Shown here: positions 1-9,930 of the stretch, piece after piece | Numbering within the stretch: position 1 is the first letter of the stretch | Layout: every line of letters starts with the position of its first letter | NCBI GenBank assembly: GCA_009602735.1 | Contig: WELA01000984.1 | Coordinates: forward strand, 260,702 to 285,097 | DNA: 24,396 nt | Reading direction: 5' to 3' | Source: Mesotaenium endlicherianum | Taxonomy: Eukaryota; Streptophyta; Zygnematophyceae; Zygnematales; Mesotaeniaceae | The notes under the pieces: model-generated | Seen by the model: the letters and a program-made list of their open reading frames with translations, nothing else | Told to the model about the DNA's origin: nothing | The model's database searches: none | Made by a program: the position numbers and the translations under genes

Positions 1-22
1 AGAGAGAGAGAGAGAGAGAGAG
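1..22. repeat. (AG)n microsatellite at window edge
   Basis: Eleven perfect AG dinucleotides run directly into the end of the LTR at 23. The tract probably continues to the left of the window. Similar GA tracts touch other LTR ends at 10661 and 11446. Confidence 0.95.
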
Positions 23-743
23 TGAAATGAATCGACTTACCAAATAGGCGATTAACAATTAATAAAGATCTTTATATCAGCAAGTAATCTTTACGGATTT
101 TCCGTTAATTGAATAAACGGCAAAAGGACAACACACTAGCAGTGAACAACACTCGTAAACCAAATGCGAGTAAACTAGCATCAATAACGCACTCAGTAAA
201 CTCATACATAAGCAAGGTTAGAAGACAGTGCGTATCAATGGCTTCTCGCCTTGGATTCAAATCTCTCTCAGTAAGCTGTACAAGAGAGTTGGCCTCGTTT
301 CCGAATGCCGAACTCGAGAGCAATGCCTAGCATATGTACATGGAATGAGTTTACTGTTCAACGGTCAGTGCGATGGCACCGCCTACCCGGGAGTTAACCA
401 CGTTGGTAGGACCTCGGTTAACCAAATCCACCACCATCTCCCATCATCCCGAATCGCCATCCATCATAGGGATGTCATCTGGCCATTCATCTAGCATACC
501 ACACTTAGATGCATATCGAGGCAGTTCGCTGCTACCGAGTACGGAAGTCAGCTGGCTGTCAAAGAATGTGTCAGCAACCTGACTTAAGGTGACCTCAGCC
601 TGCTACTTCCGGCCTGAGTCATTAAACTGATATTAAGTATAAAATCCAGCAGACTGATTGTTAACTAGAGTTCAGCAGGCTGAACTTATTTAACTATATT
701 ATTTAAATGAATATTATATCAACTAATATACTGATTCATTACA
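23..743 (-). repeat. Lone LTR of the chromovirus family, no TSD
   Basis: This is a full-length 721-bp LTR. On the minus strand it begins TGTAATGAATC and ends GATTCATTTCA, the imperfect inverted termini seen in all copies. In sequence it groups with the LTRs of element 2 (12190 and 20272) rather than with the neighbouring 1144-1864 copy. The left side is (AG)n with no primer-binding site. The right side is a 77-bp block, beginning with the complement of TGTAT, that also precedes element 2. Its two sides do not share a target duplication, so it is a rearranged or recombined LTR and not a simple solo LTR. Confidence 0.9.
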
Positions 744-820
744 ATACATAATCGCCTACAGACTCATCTATACACCCTTAGAATGGGCAATTGGGTGGTA
801 TGTGCCGTTTCCTACTTTTT
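744..820 (-). repeat. 77-bp copy of the host flank of element 2
   Basis: On the minus strand this block matches 12113-12189 over 77 bp with about two mismatches, and ends in the same TGTAT next to the same LTR end. At 12185-12189 that TGTAT is one half of the target duplication of element 2, so the block is host sequence copied together with an LTR, in inverted orientation. Confidence 0.85.
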
Positions 821-1143
821 ATTATGTCAACCAATATACTGATTCATTACAATCCCTCCAACTTAACATGTTGTCGCCTCGACAACACTGACAAAGGGTA
901 CACAGGTTTCCCCAACTGAAATTACTGATCCCTTTCCCATACAGCATGCTGTGCCCTTGGCCCTCCGCCCTTAGGAGGGAGATGCCCGTGGGGCCCTATG
1001 GTTAGGGGAGTTAGTCCTCCTCCTGTCTTGGGGTCTTCTGAAGCCTGTCAGAGAGGGAGGTTCCGTGTATGGACCCGGCGGAGAACGCAGTAACTGTGCT
1101 GTTTCCTCTTGCACGGTCTGAAACTGAATGGAGGCAGCCTTCT
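821..1143 (-). mobile_element. Element 3: truncated 3' end of a related retrotransposon
   Basis: Read on the minus strand, this holds the end of the extra ORF (aORF), a short 3' untranslated stretch, a conserved hairpin (886-870), the polypurine tract AAGTTGGAGGGA (864-853), and only the first 31 nt of a 3' LTR (851-821). The rest of the LTR is replaced by host flank at 820/821. The upstream part of the element is missing, and its place is taken by the LTR of element 1 from 1144. It is therefore a remnant cut at both ends. Confidence 0.85.
971..1143 (-). pseudogene. aORF C-terminal fragment (element 3)
   Basis: Some 56 codons remain, open to a TAA at 973-971. They match the C-terminus of the element 2 aORF almost residue for residue (FQTVQEETAQLLRSPPGPYT, then SLTGFRRPQDRRR) and differ only over the last 15 or so residues. 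They do not match the element 1 aORF tail, which is an RS/SP repeat. The N-terminal 90% of the gene is absent. The remnant shows that the element 2 type of aORF occurs in more than one copy at this locus. Confidence 0.8.
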
Positions 1144-1864
1144 TGAAATGAATCGACTTACCAAATAGGCGATTAACAATAAATAAAGATCTTTATATCA
1201 GCAAGTAATCTTTATGGTATTTTCCGTTAACAATTTTAACGGCAAAAGGACAGCGCTCTAGCAGTGAATAATACTCGTCAGTCAAATGAGAGTAAACTAG
1301 CATCAATAATGCAAATCAGTAAACTCATACATAAGCAAGGTTAGAAGACAGTGCGTATCAATGGCTTCTCGCCTTGGATTCAGATCTCTCTTTGTAAGCT
1401 ATACAAGAGAGTTGGCCTCGTTTCCGAATGCCGAACTCGAGAGCAATGCCTAGCATATGTACATGGAATGAGTTTACTGTTCAACGGTCAGTGCGATGGC
1501 ACCGCCTACCCGGGAGTTAACCACGTTGGTAGGACCTCGGTTAACCAAATCCACCGCCATCTCCCATCATCCCGAATAGCCATCCATCATAGGGATGTCA
1601 TCTGGCCATTCATCTAGCATATCGCACTTAGATGCATATCAAGGCAGTTCGCTGCTACCGAGTACGGAAGTCAGCTGGCTGTCAAAGAATGTGTCAGCAA
1701 GCTGACTTAAGTTGACTTCAGCCTGCTGCTTCTGGCCGAGTCATTAAACTGATAATTATGTAAAGTCCAGCAGACTGACTATTAACTAAAGTTCAGCAGG
1801 CTGAACTTAATTAACTATTAGATTTAAATGAATATTATATCCACTAATATACTGATTCATTACA
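1144..1864 (-). repeat. 3' LTR of element 1
   Basis: This 721-bp LTR is directly preceded (minus strand) by the polypurine tract at 1877-1866. It has TG...CA ends and a TGAGTCA/TGACTCA site. Its U3 most resembles the nested solo LTR at 4375-5093, not its own partner at 9944-10660. It interrupts the aORF fragment of element 3 at 1143/1144. Confidence 0.92.
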
Positions 1865-1865
1865 A

Positions 1866-1877
1866 TCCCTCCAACTT
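1866..1877 (-). other. Polypurine tract of element 1
   Basis: On the minus strand the sequence is AAGTTGGAGGGA, one base from the 3' LTR. This is the expected position and composition for the primer of plus-strand DNA synthesis. The same 12-mer precedes the LTRs of elements 2 (20259-20270) and 3 (853-864). Confidence 0.85.
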
Positions 1878-1882
1878 AACTT

Positions 1883-1899
1883 GTTGTCGCCTCGACAAC
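1883..1899 (-). other. Conserved hairpin before the polypurine tract
   Basis: GTTGTCG-AGG-CGACAAC on the minus strand is a perfect 7-bp stem with a 3-nt loop, five bases upstream of the polypurine tract. It is identical in elements 2 and 3 although the sequence further upstream is not conserved in element 1. Confidence 0.75.
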
Positions 1900-1977
1900 A
1901 TTAAACTGCAGAAATTTTAAATAAGGGAGCTAAACCTGACCAGCCTCCCTTACTGACTGCCTCTTCAGCGTGTCACC

Positions 1978-3654
1978 TTAAGGGGTTGTTCCTGGGGCTT
2001 CAGGGTCAGGAGACGGAGATCTGGACCTAGATCTGGACAGCCCTCTAGGTCTGTCAGCTGGCCTTCTAAAGAACCCTGTTTGCTCTAAAGTTGGCCCTCG
2101 AGGAGAACGGAGGATGGTGGCCTGCTCTTCAACCACTTGGGTGTTGATTCCCACATAGACAGGCATTCCAGTAGGATGCTGAAATACATTGGCTAGAGGT
2201 ACATGCCCCTGAGCGGAGGGGGAGGCTGGCATACCTCTGGCCCACCCGCGTGTCCCTCTTCTGGCACCCCTGTCCTCTGGGGATTTCTGTCTGTGTCTGC
2301 TGCCCAGTACCGTCAGATCAGCTTCTTCCCCTGCTTGGGCAGGTGGGCTGGGGGAGCGAGCGCGGGGTCCAGTTGTCGCCATAACGGGGATCACATTCCA
2401 CACACCTGATCGTGGTTCTTTAGGAAGTGCCACTGCCTGTCCCTGGGTATCCTGAGTACCTGCTGCTGATGCTTCTCCTCTGCCTTGTTCTTCTTCCTCA
2501 TCCTCCTCATCCTCCTCCTCGGAGAGAGTAGGGGTCTCGTCCACTAAGTCGTCCTGCTCCCTAGTAGACATGGAGTAGTCTACCGACCTCCCTTTCTTAG
2601 GGCGCGCTGGAGGTTGCTTGGCCTTCAGCCTACTGATATCTATCCGGCCTGCATTCTTTGCCCATTTGACAAAGGCATGCTTTCCCTTAGAGAAGTACTC
2701 TCTTCCCCTCCTCCTATGTTCCTTGGTCTCTGCATTCATATTGCTCAGGCATCCATTCAGCCTGGGGTCCCAAGGGGCAATGTGAGGTGGTAGGATGAGA
2801 TAGCCGTCTAGGCCATAGTGGAAGTCATCCGGTTGGGCTCGGTCACACTCCTGCTTCTTATTTGTGACGGTCATCCACCTCCAGTCTGTTGGCTGCTGGT
2901 AGTACTGGGGTCCGTGCTCAGCCTTCCTCAGTTTACACGGGAACCAGTGGGGAGAGAACATCTGCTGTCCTGCTTCCCTGGCCAAGTACTCCCAGCTCCT
3001 TCTCTCAACTTCATTGTAAGCTGGCAGGAGTGTGAGGTAGAATACCGTATCCTTAAAGCTATCGGGCCGCATGCTCACCATCCGGATGAGTCTCTGATCT
3101 CCCACTATTCCCGGTATGGGGACCGGCTTGTCCTCTGAATCATCTGCGAGATACCGGGCCTGCTCTGCTGTATAGCCCACCATCTTAGCATAATCTTCGT
3201 AAAGGACCACGCCGGTGTGTGTCTCGATGTACCTGTCCAGTGCTGTAGCTCCTTCCTTCTGTAGCAGTGTTGTCTGTTCCAGCCTGTTGATCTCCTGGGC
3301 TGCCAGCAATGCTTCCTTCAGGTTATCGAAGTTTTGGCCACCCACCACAGTATACCTGTAAGTGGCCAAGCTCTTCTGTCTGTCCGCTTCAATCTTTTTT
3401 CTTTTCTCCTCTTCTGCCGCTGCCGCTTCTTCTTGCTGTTTCTTCTGTCTCTCCTCCTCAGCCTTCCTGAGGTTTTCCGCTTCCTGATCCTTCTTCCTCT
3501 GTGCCTCTTCTGCCGCCTCTTGTTGTTTGCGGACCCTTTCTTGTTCTCTCCTGGTGAGGGACGTCGCCGCCAGCTCCTTCTGGTATTGCTCCATTGTCCT
3601 CCTGGCTTCTTCTGCCTTGCGCTTTCTGTCCTCCTTTTGTGTGGTGGGCGCCAT
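1978..3654 (-). CDS. aORF, 558-residue protein of unknown function (element 1)
   Basis: The product is unknown; I recognise no known family. Residues 1-97 are almost all K, E, R, Q and A, a long charged coiled coil. Residues 99-360 form a conserved core shared with the element 2 aORF (YRYTV, EVERRSWE, PTDWRWMT, LPPHIA, WDPRL, FSKGKHA, KGRSV). Residues 379-390 are acidic. The C-terminal third is disordered-looking, with a conserved GHVPLA and GMPVYV patch (about 483-501) and an RSRSRSPSP tail. There is no signal peptide or membrane segment, so it is not an envelope protein despite its env-like position. I chose the ATG at 3654 because it aligns with the element 2 start and follows a CAG|G acceptor; an in-frame ATG lies three codons upstream (3663). 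Nuclear or nucleic-acid binding is only a guess from composition. Confidence 0.8.
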   Translation of the reverse strand: MAPTTQKEDRKRKAEEARRTMEQYQKELAATSLTRREQERVRKQQEAAEEAQRKKDQEAENLRKAEEERQKKQQEEAAAAEEEKRKKIEADRQKSLATYRYTVVGGQNFDNLKEALLAAQEINRLEQTTLLQKEGATALDRYIETHTGVVLYEDYAKMVGYTAEQARYLADDSEDKPVPIPGIVGDQRLIRMVSMRPDSFKDTVFYLTLLPAYNEVERRSWEYLAREAGQQMFSPHWFPCKLRKAEHGPQYYQQPTDWRWMTVTNKKQECDRAQPDDFHYGLDGYLILPPHIAPWDPRLNGCLSNMNAETKEHRRRGREYFSKGKHAFVKWAKNAGRIDISRLKAKQPPARPKKGRSVDYSMSTREQDDLVDETPTLSEEEDEEDEEEEQGRGEASAAGTQDTQGQAVALPKEPRSGVWNVIPVMATTGPRARSPSPPAQAGEEADLTVLGSRHRQKSPEDRGARRGTRGWARGMPASPSAQGHVPLANVFQHPTGMPVYVGINTQVVEEQATILRSPRGPTLEQTGFFRRPADRPRGLSRSRSRSPSPDPEAPGTTP

Positions 3655-3685
3655 CCTGCACATGTAACCAGGGCACAAGTTAGTA
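3655..3685 (-). promoter_or_regulatory. Putative 3' splice site before aORF (element 1)
   Basis: On the minus strand TACTAAC (3685-3679), a perfect branch-point consensus, lies 24 nt before CAG|G (AG ending at 3656), and the aORF ATG starts one base after the junction. The arrangement is conserved in element 2. It suggests that the aORF is translated from a spliced RNA. The donor is not established. Confidence 0.5.
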
Positions 3686-3860
3686 GGATATGGACCTTTG
3701 TCATAGGGATTGCAGGAAGTATGTTAGTATTTAGTATAGTGGCTTCGCTGCTGTTTACCTTACAGGATGATTGCTAAAAGTTGACGTAGTTGCGATGCGC
3801 TACACATAAACGTATGAGTGTGTTTTTATCGCTCTCGCTCACTAACTGTCATATATTTTC

Positions 3861-3871
3861 CCCTCCAACTT
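3861..3871 (-). repeat. Internal PPT-like motif upstream of aORF (element 1)
   Basis: AAGTTGGAGGG on the minus strand is identical to the first 11 bases of the true polypurine tract. It lies in the pol-aORF linker at about the point where elements 1 and 2 stop being alignable. Confidence 0.7.
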
Positions 3872-3921
3872 AAATGGAGACAGGACCGCCTGTCACCTTC
3901 CCGTGTCAACTGAAATGACAG

Positions 3922-4374
3922 TTATGGAGGGACTCCAGCGGCCCGAAGGTGGAACCGTGTCAACGCCCCTTTGGCATTGGTCAAGTGGTCCTTAAACTCC
4001 CAAGTGTCCCCAGAGGCATCGTAACCCTTCCATCGAATGAGGTACTTCATGACATATTTAGACGATCGACGGACCGAGCGAGCGTCTAAAATCTCATCGA
4101 CCTCATATTCCTCAGGGTCGCCGTCCTGGACAGCGGGGACCGGTCTCGGTTGGACAGGGAACCGACCTGTGAATAGTGTATCACCTTTGATGTACGGTTC
4201 CAGGAAGGAGACATTAAAGACCGGGTGCCCCTTGTATTCAGTTGACATGTTCAGTTTGTAAGCATTCTGACCGACACGACGGACCACCGAATATGGATTG
4301 ACCCAGACAGGGCCAAGCTTTTTCTTGACCACACCAGGGAGGTACAGGTGCTGAGAATGCAGTTTAACTAAATC
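3922..4374 (-). pseudogene. pol: pol 3' part: integrase C-terminus and chromodomain (element 1)
   Basis: Some 150 codons remain downstream of the solo LTR, in the frame expected once the insertion and one TSD copy are discounted. They hold the GPY/F-type integrase C-terminal module (LGPVWVNPYSVV; the usual G of GPY is N here), then a chromodomain near the end (EEYEVDEILDAR, then YLIRWKGYDASGDTWEF). In this family the chromodomain is thought to guide integration to modified histones. It is separated from the catalytic part of pol by 719 bp of LTR and probably cannot be translated as part of Pol. Confidence 0.88.
4370..4374. other. TSD AAATC, left copy
   Basis: AAATC at 4370-4374 is repeated exactly at 5094-5098, on either side of the solo LTR. 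Five bp is the usual target duplication for Ty3/gypsy integrases. Confidence 0.92.
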
Positions 4375-5093
4375 TGTAATGAATCAGTATATTAGTGGAT
4401 ATAATATTCATTTAAATATAATAGTTAATTAAGTTTAGCCTGCTGAACTTTAGTTAATAGTCAGTCTGCTGGACTTTACATAATTATCAGTTTGCTGACT
4501 CAGCCGAAAGCAGCAGGCTGAAGTCCATATAAGTCAGCTTGCTGGCACATTCTTTGACAGCAAGCTGACTTCCGTACTCGGTAGCAGCGAACTGCCTTGA
4601 TATGCATCTAAGTGCGATATGCTAGATGAATAGCCAGATGACATCCCTATGATGGATGGCTATTCGGGATGATGGGAGATGGCGGTGGATTTGGTTAACC
4701 GAGGTCCTACCAACGTGGTTAACTCCCGGGTAGGCGGTGCCATCGCACTGACCGTTGAACAGTAAACTCATTCCATGTACATATGCTAGGCATTGCTCTC
4801 GAGTTCGGCATTCGGAAACGAGGCCAACTCTCTTGTACAGCTTACTGAGAGAACTCTGAATCCAAGGCGAGAAGCCATTGATACGCACTGTCTTCTAACC
4901 TTGCTTATGTATGAGTTTACTGATTTGCATCATTGATGCTAGTTTACTCGCATTCAACTTACGAGTATTATTCCCTGCTAGTGTATTGTCCTTTGCCGTT
5001 TAACTAGTTAACGGAAATATCATAAAAATTGCTTGCTGATATAAAGATCTTTATTAATTGTTAATCGCCTATTTGGTAAGTCGATTCATTTCA
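4375..5093 (+). repeat. Solo LTR nested in element 1 pol
   Basis: A 719-bp LTR with TGTAATG...TTTCA ends lies in the opposite orientation to the host element and is flanked by the 5-bp duplication AAATC. No internal sequence remains. A full element therefore inserted into pol and was later reduced by LTR-LTR recombination. It cuts integrase between the catalytic core and the GPY/chromodomain part. Its U3 resembles the LTR at 1144-1864 most. Confidence 0.95.
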
Positions 5094-8000
5094 AAATCCG
5101 CCTTGGAAAATGTCAGTTCCCGACGGTGTTGATTAGCGTATTTTTGTTGGTTTTCTTGGGCCGTGTGCAAGTTTCGTTGGACTTCCGACAGGGTGTCAGC
5201 AAACTCCTGAGTTAACTGGAGGGAGACCGGGTTGTCAATCCCTTCAGGGTGAGTTAAAGATTCCCCTAGCACATCTAGAGGAGACTTAGGGACTCTACCC
5301 AGGCTGAGTTCAAAAGGAGTCTTGCCCGTTGACGCGTGCACCGCACTGTTGACCGCAAACTGAATTTGAGGCAACAGGTCATCCCAATTATCTTGTTTTT
5401 GGTTAATATATGCTCTCAGCACCTCCTGCAGAACTCGGTTAGTTCTTTCAGTCTGCCCATCAGTCTGAGGGTGGTTTGCTGTGCTGAGCAGCTGTTTGAC
5501 TCCCATTAACCCCATTAAAGCTCTCCAGAACTTAGAGGTGAATTTTGAGTCTCTGTCTGAGATGATATTAGAAGGGAGCCCATGTTGGCATACTACATGG
5601 TTGTAAAACTGTCTCGCTGTTTCGAGTGCAGTCACTTTGACAGTTGTGGGGATAAAAATGACCATTTTTGTCAGTTTATCCACGACTACCAGTATTGAAT
5701 CATGCCCGTTGGCAGTTCTTGGTAGTGAGACCACCCAGTCCATGGATATAGTTTCCCAGCGTCCAGCTGGGATGGGCAGCGGTTGCAAGAGACCTCCGGG
5801 TGGTGTGTGCCGAGACTTATTTCTCTGACACTGGTCACAGGACTTGACATATTTCAAGACCTCCCGGGGTAACCCCTCCCAATGATAATGTTTTGCCAGT
5901 TTGCCAACAGTTTTGGCCTGCCCCAAATGTCCACCCAGGAGACTGTCATGAGCTTGACTCAGTAAGAGAGACCTTATTTCCAAGTTATTAGGAATGACCA
6001 GCTTCAGCCTGCCTGAAGTGGTTTCAGTCACCCAGACCCCTCCCTTGAGCTTATACCCGAGTGCAGTAGCACGACACACACCAGTAGTGGGGCTGGGCTC
6101 AAATGTTGGGTCAGAAAGGTAGGCTTTCCTAAGTTGTTCAAGGAAGGACTTTTTCACCTTTAGTGAAGTGAGTGCACACAGGACTTTATCTACAGCATGC
6201 TGACTAAAGTTCCTTTCTTGCAAGTCAGGTCTTCTAGAGAGTGCATCAGCAGGATTCAACTTCCCTGGTTTGTAGTCGATCTGGACTTGGAACTGCTCCA
6301 GCATCTGGCTCCAGCGGTTCTCCCTCCTCGACAGCTTGGACTTCTTCTGAAAGTGGGTCAGAGCTAGATGATCTGTAATCACCTTAAAAGCTTTACCATG
6401 TAAGTATGCTCTCCACTGTTTGAGTACATGAATGATAGCTAGCAGCTCTTTATCATGCACTGAGTAATTAATCTCCGCTGGATTAAATTTCATAGACTCA
6501 TACAACACAGGATGCCACTCCTGCCGTACCTTACCATCCTTTGTGGTTTTGTCAGCAGGCTGCAACAAAATAGCACCCATGGCAAAATCAGAGGCATCAG
6601 TAACCACCTGCACCGGTTTGCTGGGGTCATACACGGCTAGCACTGGGGCAGAACAAAGGGCATCTTTAAGGGTCTGGAAGGCAGCCTGCTGCTCTTCCCC
6701 CCACACATACCCGATGTCTTTCTTAGTAAGGTCAGTCAGTTTACTGGCCTTTGTGGAATAATTCTCAATAAATCTCCTATAGTAGTTAGCCAACCCGAGG
6801 AAGGATCTAACTTCAGAGACAGACTGTGGTACTGGCCAGTCCCTTATGGTCTGGACTTTCTTAGGATCCACACTGATGCCCTCTTTACTGACAACGTGGC
6901 CTAAGAATTCAATACTTTCCTTAAAGAAATCACACTTGCTCATTTTAGCATACAAGTGATTTTTCCGCAGAGTGTCCAGCACTTTCTTTAAGTGTTCAGT
7001 GTGCTGAGCTTCATCTTTAGAGAAAATTAAAATATCATCCAGGAAAACTTGCACAAACTTATCCAAATAAGGTCTGAAAATGTCATTCATAGCACCCATA
7101 AAGGTAGCAGGAGCATTAGTCAGTCCAAATGGCATCACGTTGAACTCATAGTGTCCATAACGTGTGCGGAAAGCAGTCTTGTGTTCATCCCCCTCAGCAA
7201 TTCTGATTTGATGATAACCACTCTTGAGATCTATCTTACTGAACACCTTAGCGCCAGACAGGGTATCAAGCAAGTCCTCGATTCTGGGTAAAGCATACTT
7301 GTTCTTTACTGTAATTCTGTTCAGGGCTCTGTAATCCACACACATCCGCATACTGCCATCCTTTTTCTTAACAAATAGGATAGGTGCGCCGTACGGTGAT
7401 TTACTGGGAGAAATGTAACCATTTTCCTCCAGCTCTGCAATCTGTGTTTTCAACTCCTCGCTCTCCAAATAAGACAAGCCATAAGTGCGTTGCCAGGGTG
7501 GCTGGCTACCAGGTAATAGATCAATCCTATGATCTACTTCCCTTTTAGGGGGTAGTCCTGGAGGCATGTTAAACACATCAGTGTACTGAGCAACAATTTT
7601 TGCAGCAGTAGGGTGCTCCGGAGGGCTTACCTTTTTCTCAACCACTTCTTCAGGTTGAGGAGGTACCTCTCTTAGCAGCAGACAGAACATTCTGTCTTCC
7701 TTCTGGTTCCAGCTTTTGACGAACTCCATTGCATTCAGCAACTTGCATCCTTCTGGAAGCCTCTTCTTTTCCTTCATTTGCCATCCACACAGGACAAGAG
7801 GAAGAGCACTGGTGGGTGCCAAGTCAGTCTGCCCATCACTGGCTCCTCTCACTTTAACTGTACCTCTGCTCCAACACACTTCAGCTTGATGTCTATTAAG
7901 CCAGGACCTGCCTAGCACGAGATCATAAAAGCCAGTGTTGAGTACCTCAAATGTAAGCGTTTCAGTTAGAACTGCAATGCCAGAACCTAACTGGACCTCA

Positions 8001-8449
8001 ATAGGCTTGGTTATAACTCCTCCCGGGATACTTGAGGCATCTCCAAGGAATATTTTTCTATTCCCTTGGGTGACAGTAGGCAGCCTTAGCCGCTTAACTA
8101 AGTCCTTGTGAATAAAAGTATGTGACGCCCCTCCGTCAACAAATGCCCTCACCTTCCTACCTGCAATCATGCAATGCAGTAGGATAGGGGGGACTGTCTT
8201 TTCCTGACTTTCGCATTGTTCTCCTGACGTAGCAAAGAAATGTTGGACATCAGGTGGAACAAGAGCATCCAGAGTGTGCACTCTCTGGACGTCTATATTA
8301 CTGATGGTCTCCTTTATCTGTTTGTCAGGCATGCATAGTGAATCCAGTTCAGCAGGACCCATAATACCTGCTACGAGGGCAGCTAGTGACGACTCACTAT
8401 CTCTAGCATCCTCACAGTCAGTAGACTGGATTACTGACTGTTGCTGTCT
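5069..8449 (-). CDS. pol: pol: protease, reverse transcriptase, RNase H, integrase (element 1, cut by solo LTR)
   Basis: This is the Pol polyprotein in the -1 frame relative to gag. The frame is entered at the slippery site (8455-8449), not by its own start; the first ATG is at 8362. Counting from that Met: aspartic protease VDGGAS (D76, a DGGA variant of the usual D-S/T-G-A), reverse transcriptase with [13 protein letters not shown] (D378), FLDD (440-443) and [10 protein letters not shown], RNase H TDAS (D589), DKELLAI (E639) and TDH (D664), integrase zinc finger H805/H812/C842/C845, and catalytic triad D875, D936, E972 with 35 residues between the last two. All catalytic residues are present. 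The frame enters the solo LTR at 5093 and stops at 5069, adding a few LTR-encoded residues in place of the C-terminus. Confidence 0.93.
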   Translation of the reverse strand, partial: RQQQSVIQSTDCEDARDSESSLAALVAGIMGPAELDSLCMPDKQIKETISNIDVQRVHTLDALVPPDVQHFFATSGEQCESQEKTVPPILLHCMIAGRKVRAFVDGGASHTFIHKDLVKRLRLPTVTQGNRKIFLGDASSIPGGVITKPIEVQLGSGIAVLTETLTFEVLNTGFYDLVLGRSWLNRHQAEVCWSRGTVKVRGASDGQTDLAPTSALPLVLCGWQMKEKKRLPEGCKLLNAMEFVKSWNQKEDRMFCLLLREVPPQPEEVVEKKVSPPEHPTAAKIVAQYTDVFNMPPGLPPKREVDHRIDLLPGSQPPWQRTYGLSYLESEELKTQIAELEENGYISPSKSPYGAPILFVKKKDGSMRMCVDYRALNRITVKNKYALPRIEDLLDTLSGAKVFSKIDLKSGYHQIRIAEGDEHKTAFRTRYGHYEFNVMPFGLTNAPATFMGAMNDIFRPYLDKFVQVFLDDILIFSKDEAQHTEHLKKVLDTLRKNHLYAKMSKCDFFKESIEFLGHVVSKEGISVDPKKVQTIRDWPVPQSVSEVRSFLGLANYYRRFIENYSTKASKLTDLTKKDIGYVWGEEQQAAFQTLKDALCSAPVLAVYDPSKPVQVVTDASDFAMGAILLQPADKTTKDGKVRQEWHPVLYESMKFNPAEINYSVHDKELLAIIHVLKQWRAYLHGKAFKVITDHLALTHFQKKSKLSRRENRWSQMLEQFQVQIDYKPGKLNPADALSRRPDLQERNFSQHAVDKVLCALTSLKVKKSFLEQLRKAYLSDPTFEPSPTTGVCRATALGYKLKGGVWVTETTSGRLKLVIPNNLEIRSLLLSQAHDSLLGGHLGQAKTVGKLAKHYHWEGLPREVLKYVKSCDQCQRNKSRHTPPGGLLQPLPIPAGRWETISMDWVVSLPRTANGHDSILVVVDKLTKMVIFIPTTVKVTALETARQFYNHVVCQHGLPSNIISDRDSKFTSKFWRALMGLMGVKQLLSTANHPQTDGQTERTNRVLQEVLRAYINQKQDNWDDLLPQIQFAVNSAVHASTGKTPFELSLGRVPKSPLDVLGESLTHPEGIDNPVSLQLTQEFADTLSEVQRNLHTAQENQQKYANQHRRELTFSKADFEMNRLTK

Positions 8450-8455
8450 TTTAAA
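8414..8455 (-). promoter_or_regulatory. -1 ribosomal frameshift signal, gag to pol (element 1)
   Basis: On the minus strand: slippery heptamer T TTA AAA (8455-8449) phased as gag codons TTA AAA, a 7-nt spacer (8448-8442), then a perfect 10-bp stem ACAGTCAGTA / TACTGACTGT (8441-8432 and 8423-8414) with an 8-nt loop. A TAA in the pol frame at 8479-8477 closes that frame just upstream, so the shift must happen within the last 46 nt of gag, where this signal lies. Confidence 0.8.
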
Positions 8456-9909
8456 GGCTGGTCTTTTCTCTCGACCTTAGGCAGGTGCTTGACCGGACAC
8501 TGTTCTCTGTAGTGGCCTTTCTGCTGACAATGGTAGCAAGTAGATTTTGCTGAGGCTGGTCTCGGCTTAGTCCTACCACCACCCCTTCCATAGCCACCTC
8601 GAGAGGGACCACCTCTACCTCTAGACTGAATAGCATTGTACTCATACTCATATTCATCACCCTGATTATCCTCAGCCTGGTCTCCTTCAACTGCATTGTA
8701 GGAACCGTGGGGCTTTTTGACAATCTTAGACACCAAAGCGTTACTCTGGCGCTTGTGATTGAACTGCTGCTGATCCCAGGCGTCAGCATCCTGGATCAAG
8801 TCAGCCAGTTTCTCATACTTTTTCTCAGCAAAATGACCAGAGACCTCGGATTTCAAGCCATACCTGAAGTATGCTATCCTATACCGTTCTGGCAAATCAG
8901 GCTGCTTCATCATGTTCTCTTGGAACTTTTGAGCAAACTCAGCAACTGAAGTGGTCTGCTTCAGTGTCAGGGAGATCATCGCATAGATAGCTTTCTCCTG
9001 CTGGTTGATGACATCAAACTTCTCATGCAACTTCTCGACAAACTCTACCCACGTAGGGTCACCGAGTTGCCGAGCCTTACGCTCTTCCTTCCAGTAAAGC
9101 CACCAGTCTGCGGCACTGCCTTTCAGTAGCGCACCGGTGTGCCTGACCTTCTCGTAATCTTGCAGTTCTGGGTAGTTCTCCAGCCACTGCTCAACATCCG
9201 CGAGAAACTTGATCAGGTAATATTTTCTGTTTCCCTCAGGATCATAGTCCTGGGGAGGTTTCGGCTTGGGCTTACTAGGCCCTCGGCCACCACCACTAGT
9301 GGTGTGAGACCCCAGTTGGTCTCTGTCCCGCAGTAGGGACATTATGATTCTTTTGTCCTCTTGCTGGGACTGATACATGGTCGCCATTTGCGACTGCATC
9401 TGAACGAACAACGCTCCCAAGTCTACACTCTGGGGTGGTAGATTAGCAAATGCAGCAGCAGCATTGAACTCTACTCGCTGAGTAGTGTCCTCAACAGTCC
9501 CTCTCGCTCCTGCAGCAGCAATTCCTGCCGCATTCAGCCGGTCACGTATTTGACCCAGGGGTACGTTGAGTTGTACAGCAGGAGGTGGGTTCAGAACATT
9601 GGCCCTTGATGCCATAAATTCTTCAACAGTGCGCTCGTCAGCTGGTTGTCTTTCCCTCCTTTCTGTATCTTCAGCGACCTTTGCTAATTGTTCAGCTTCT
9701 AATCTGGCTCTCTCCTCCTCAACTTGTTGTGCTGCGACTGCGGCAATAGCAGCTGCCTCATCTGCAGCCTCTCTAGCTGCAGTATCTGCCACTGCTTCAG
9801 AATAGGTACGGGTTCCCGCTACATGGCTTTCCGCCTGCTTTTTGACATTCTCGTTATCCTGGTTCTCCATGTCTCGGGAGTTGCTAGTTTGAGACCTTGT
9901 CCTTACCAT
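8431..9909 (-). CDS. gag: gag capsid/nucleocapsid polyprotein (element 1)
   Basis: This 492-residue Gag forms the virus-like particle that packages element RNA. An alanine- and glutamate-rich N-terminal half contains helical A/E segments (about 40-90). A retrotransposon gag core follows at about 230-385 ([18 protein letters not shown], then [13 protein letters not shown], then [12 protein letters not shown]). Then come an acidic stretch, an RGG box (about 429-450), and one CCHC zinc knuckle [14 protein letters not shown] (458-471), the RNA-binding nucleocapsid part. The ATG is 34 nt from the LTR. It is intact, about 93% identical to element 2 by eye, with changes concentrated in the first 100 residues. 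The stop falls inside the frameshift stem. Confidence 0.95.
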   Translation of the reverse strand: MVRTRSQTSNSRDMENQDNENVKKQAESHVAGTRTYSEAVADTAAREAADEAAAIAAVAAQQVEEERARLEAEQLAKVAEDTERRERQPADERTVEEFMASRANVLNPPPAVQLNVPLGQIRDRLNAAGIAAAGARGTVEDTTQRVEFNAAAAFANLPPQSVDLGALFVQMQSQMATMYQSQQEDKRIIMSLLRDRDQLGSHTTSGGGRGPSKPKPKPPQDYDPEGNRKYYLIKFLADVEQWLENYPELQDYEKVRHTGALLKGSAADWWLYWKEERKARQLGDPTWVEFVEKLHEKFDVINQQEKAIYAMISLTLKQTTSVAEFAQKFQENMMKQPDLPERYRIAYFRYGLKSEVSGHFAEKKYEKLADLIQDADAWDQQQFNHKRQSNALVSKIVKKPHGSYNAVEGDQAEDNQGDEYEYEYNAIQSRGRGGPSRGGYGRGGGRTKPRPASAKSTCYHCQQKGHYREQCPVKHLPKVERKDQPLKDSNSQ

Positions 9910-9930
9910 ACAAAGAAGACTGTGATAACT

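Noticed and set aside
228..494. 88-codon ORF recurring antisense in five LTR copies (also 1351-1617, 4622-4888, 10148-10414, 20521-20787)
   Set aside because: It starts with GTG, has no recognisable domain, and is conserved simply because the LTR DNA is conserved; it is disrupted in other LTRs.
3334..3777. 147-codon plus-strand ORF rich in Leu and Phe, looking like a membrane protein
   Set aside because: It is the antisense of the K/E/R-rich coiled coil of the aORF; GAG/AAG codons read backwards give CTC/CTT, so the hydrophobicity is an artefact.
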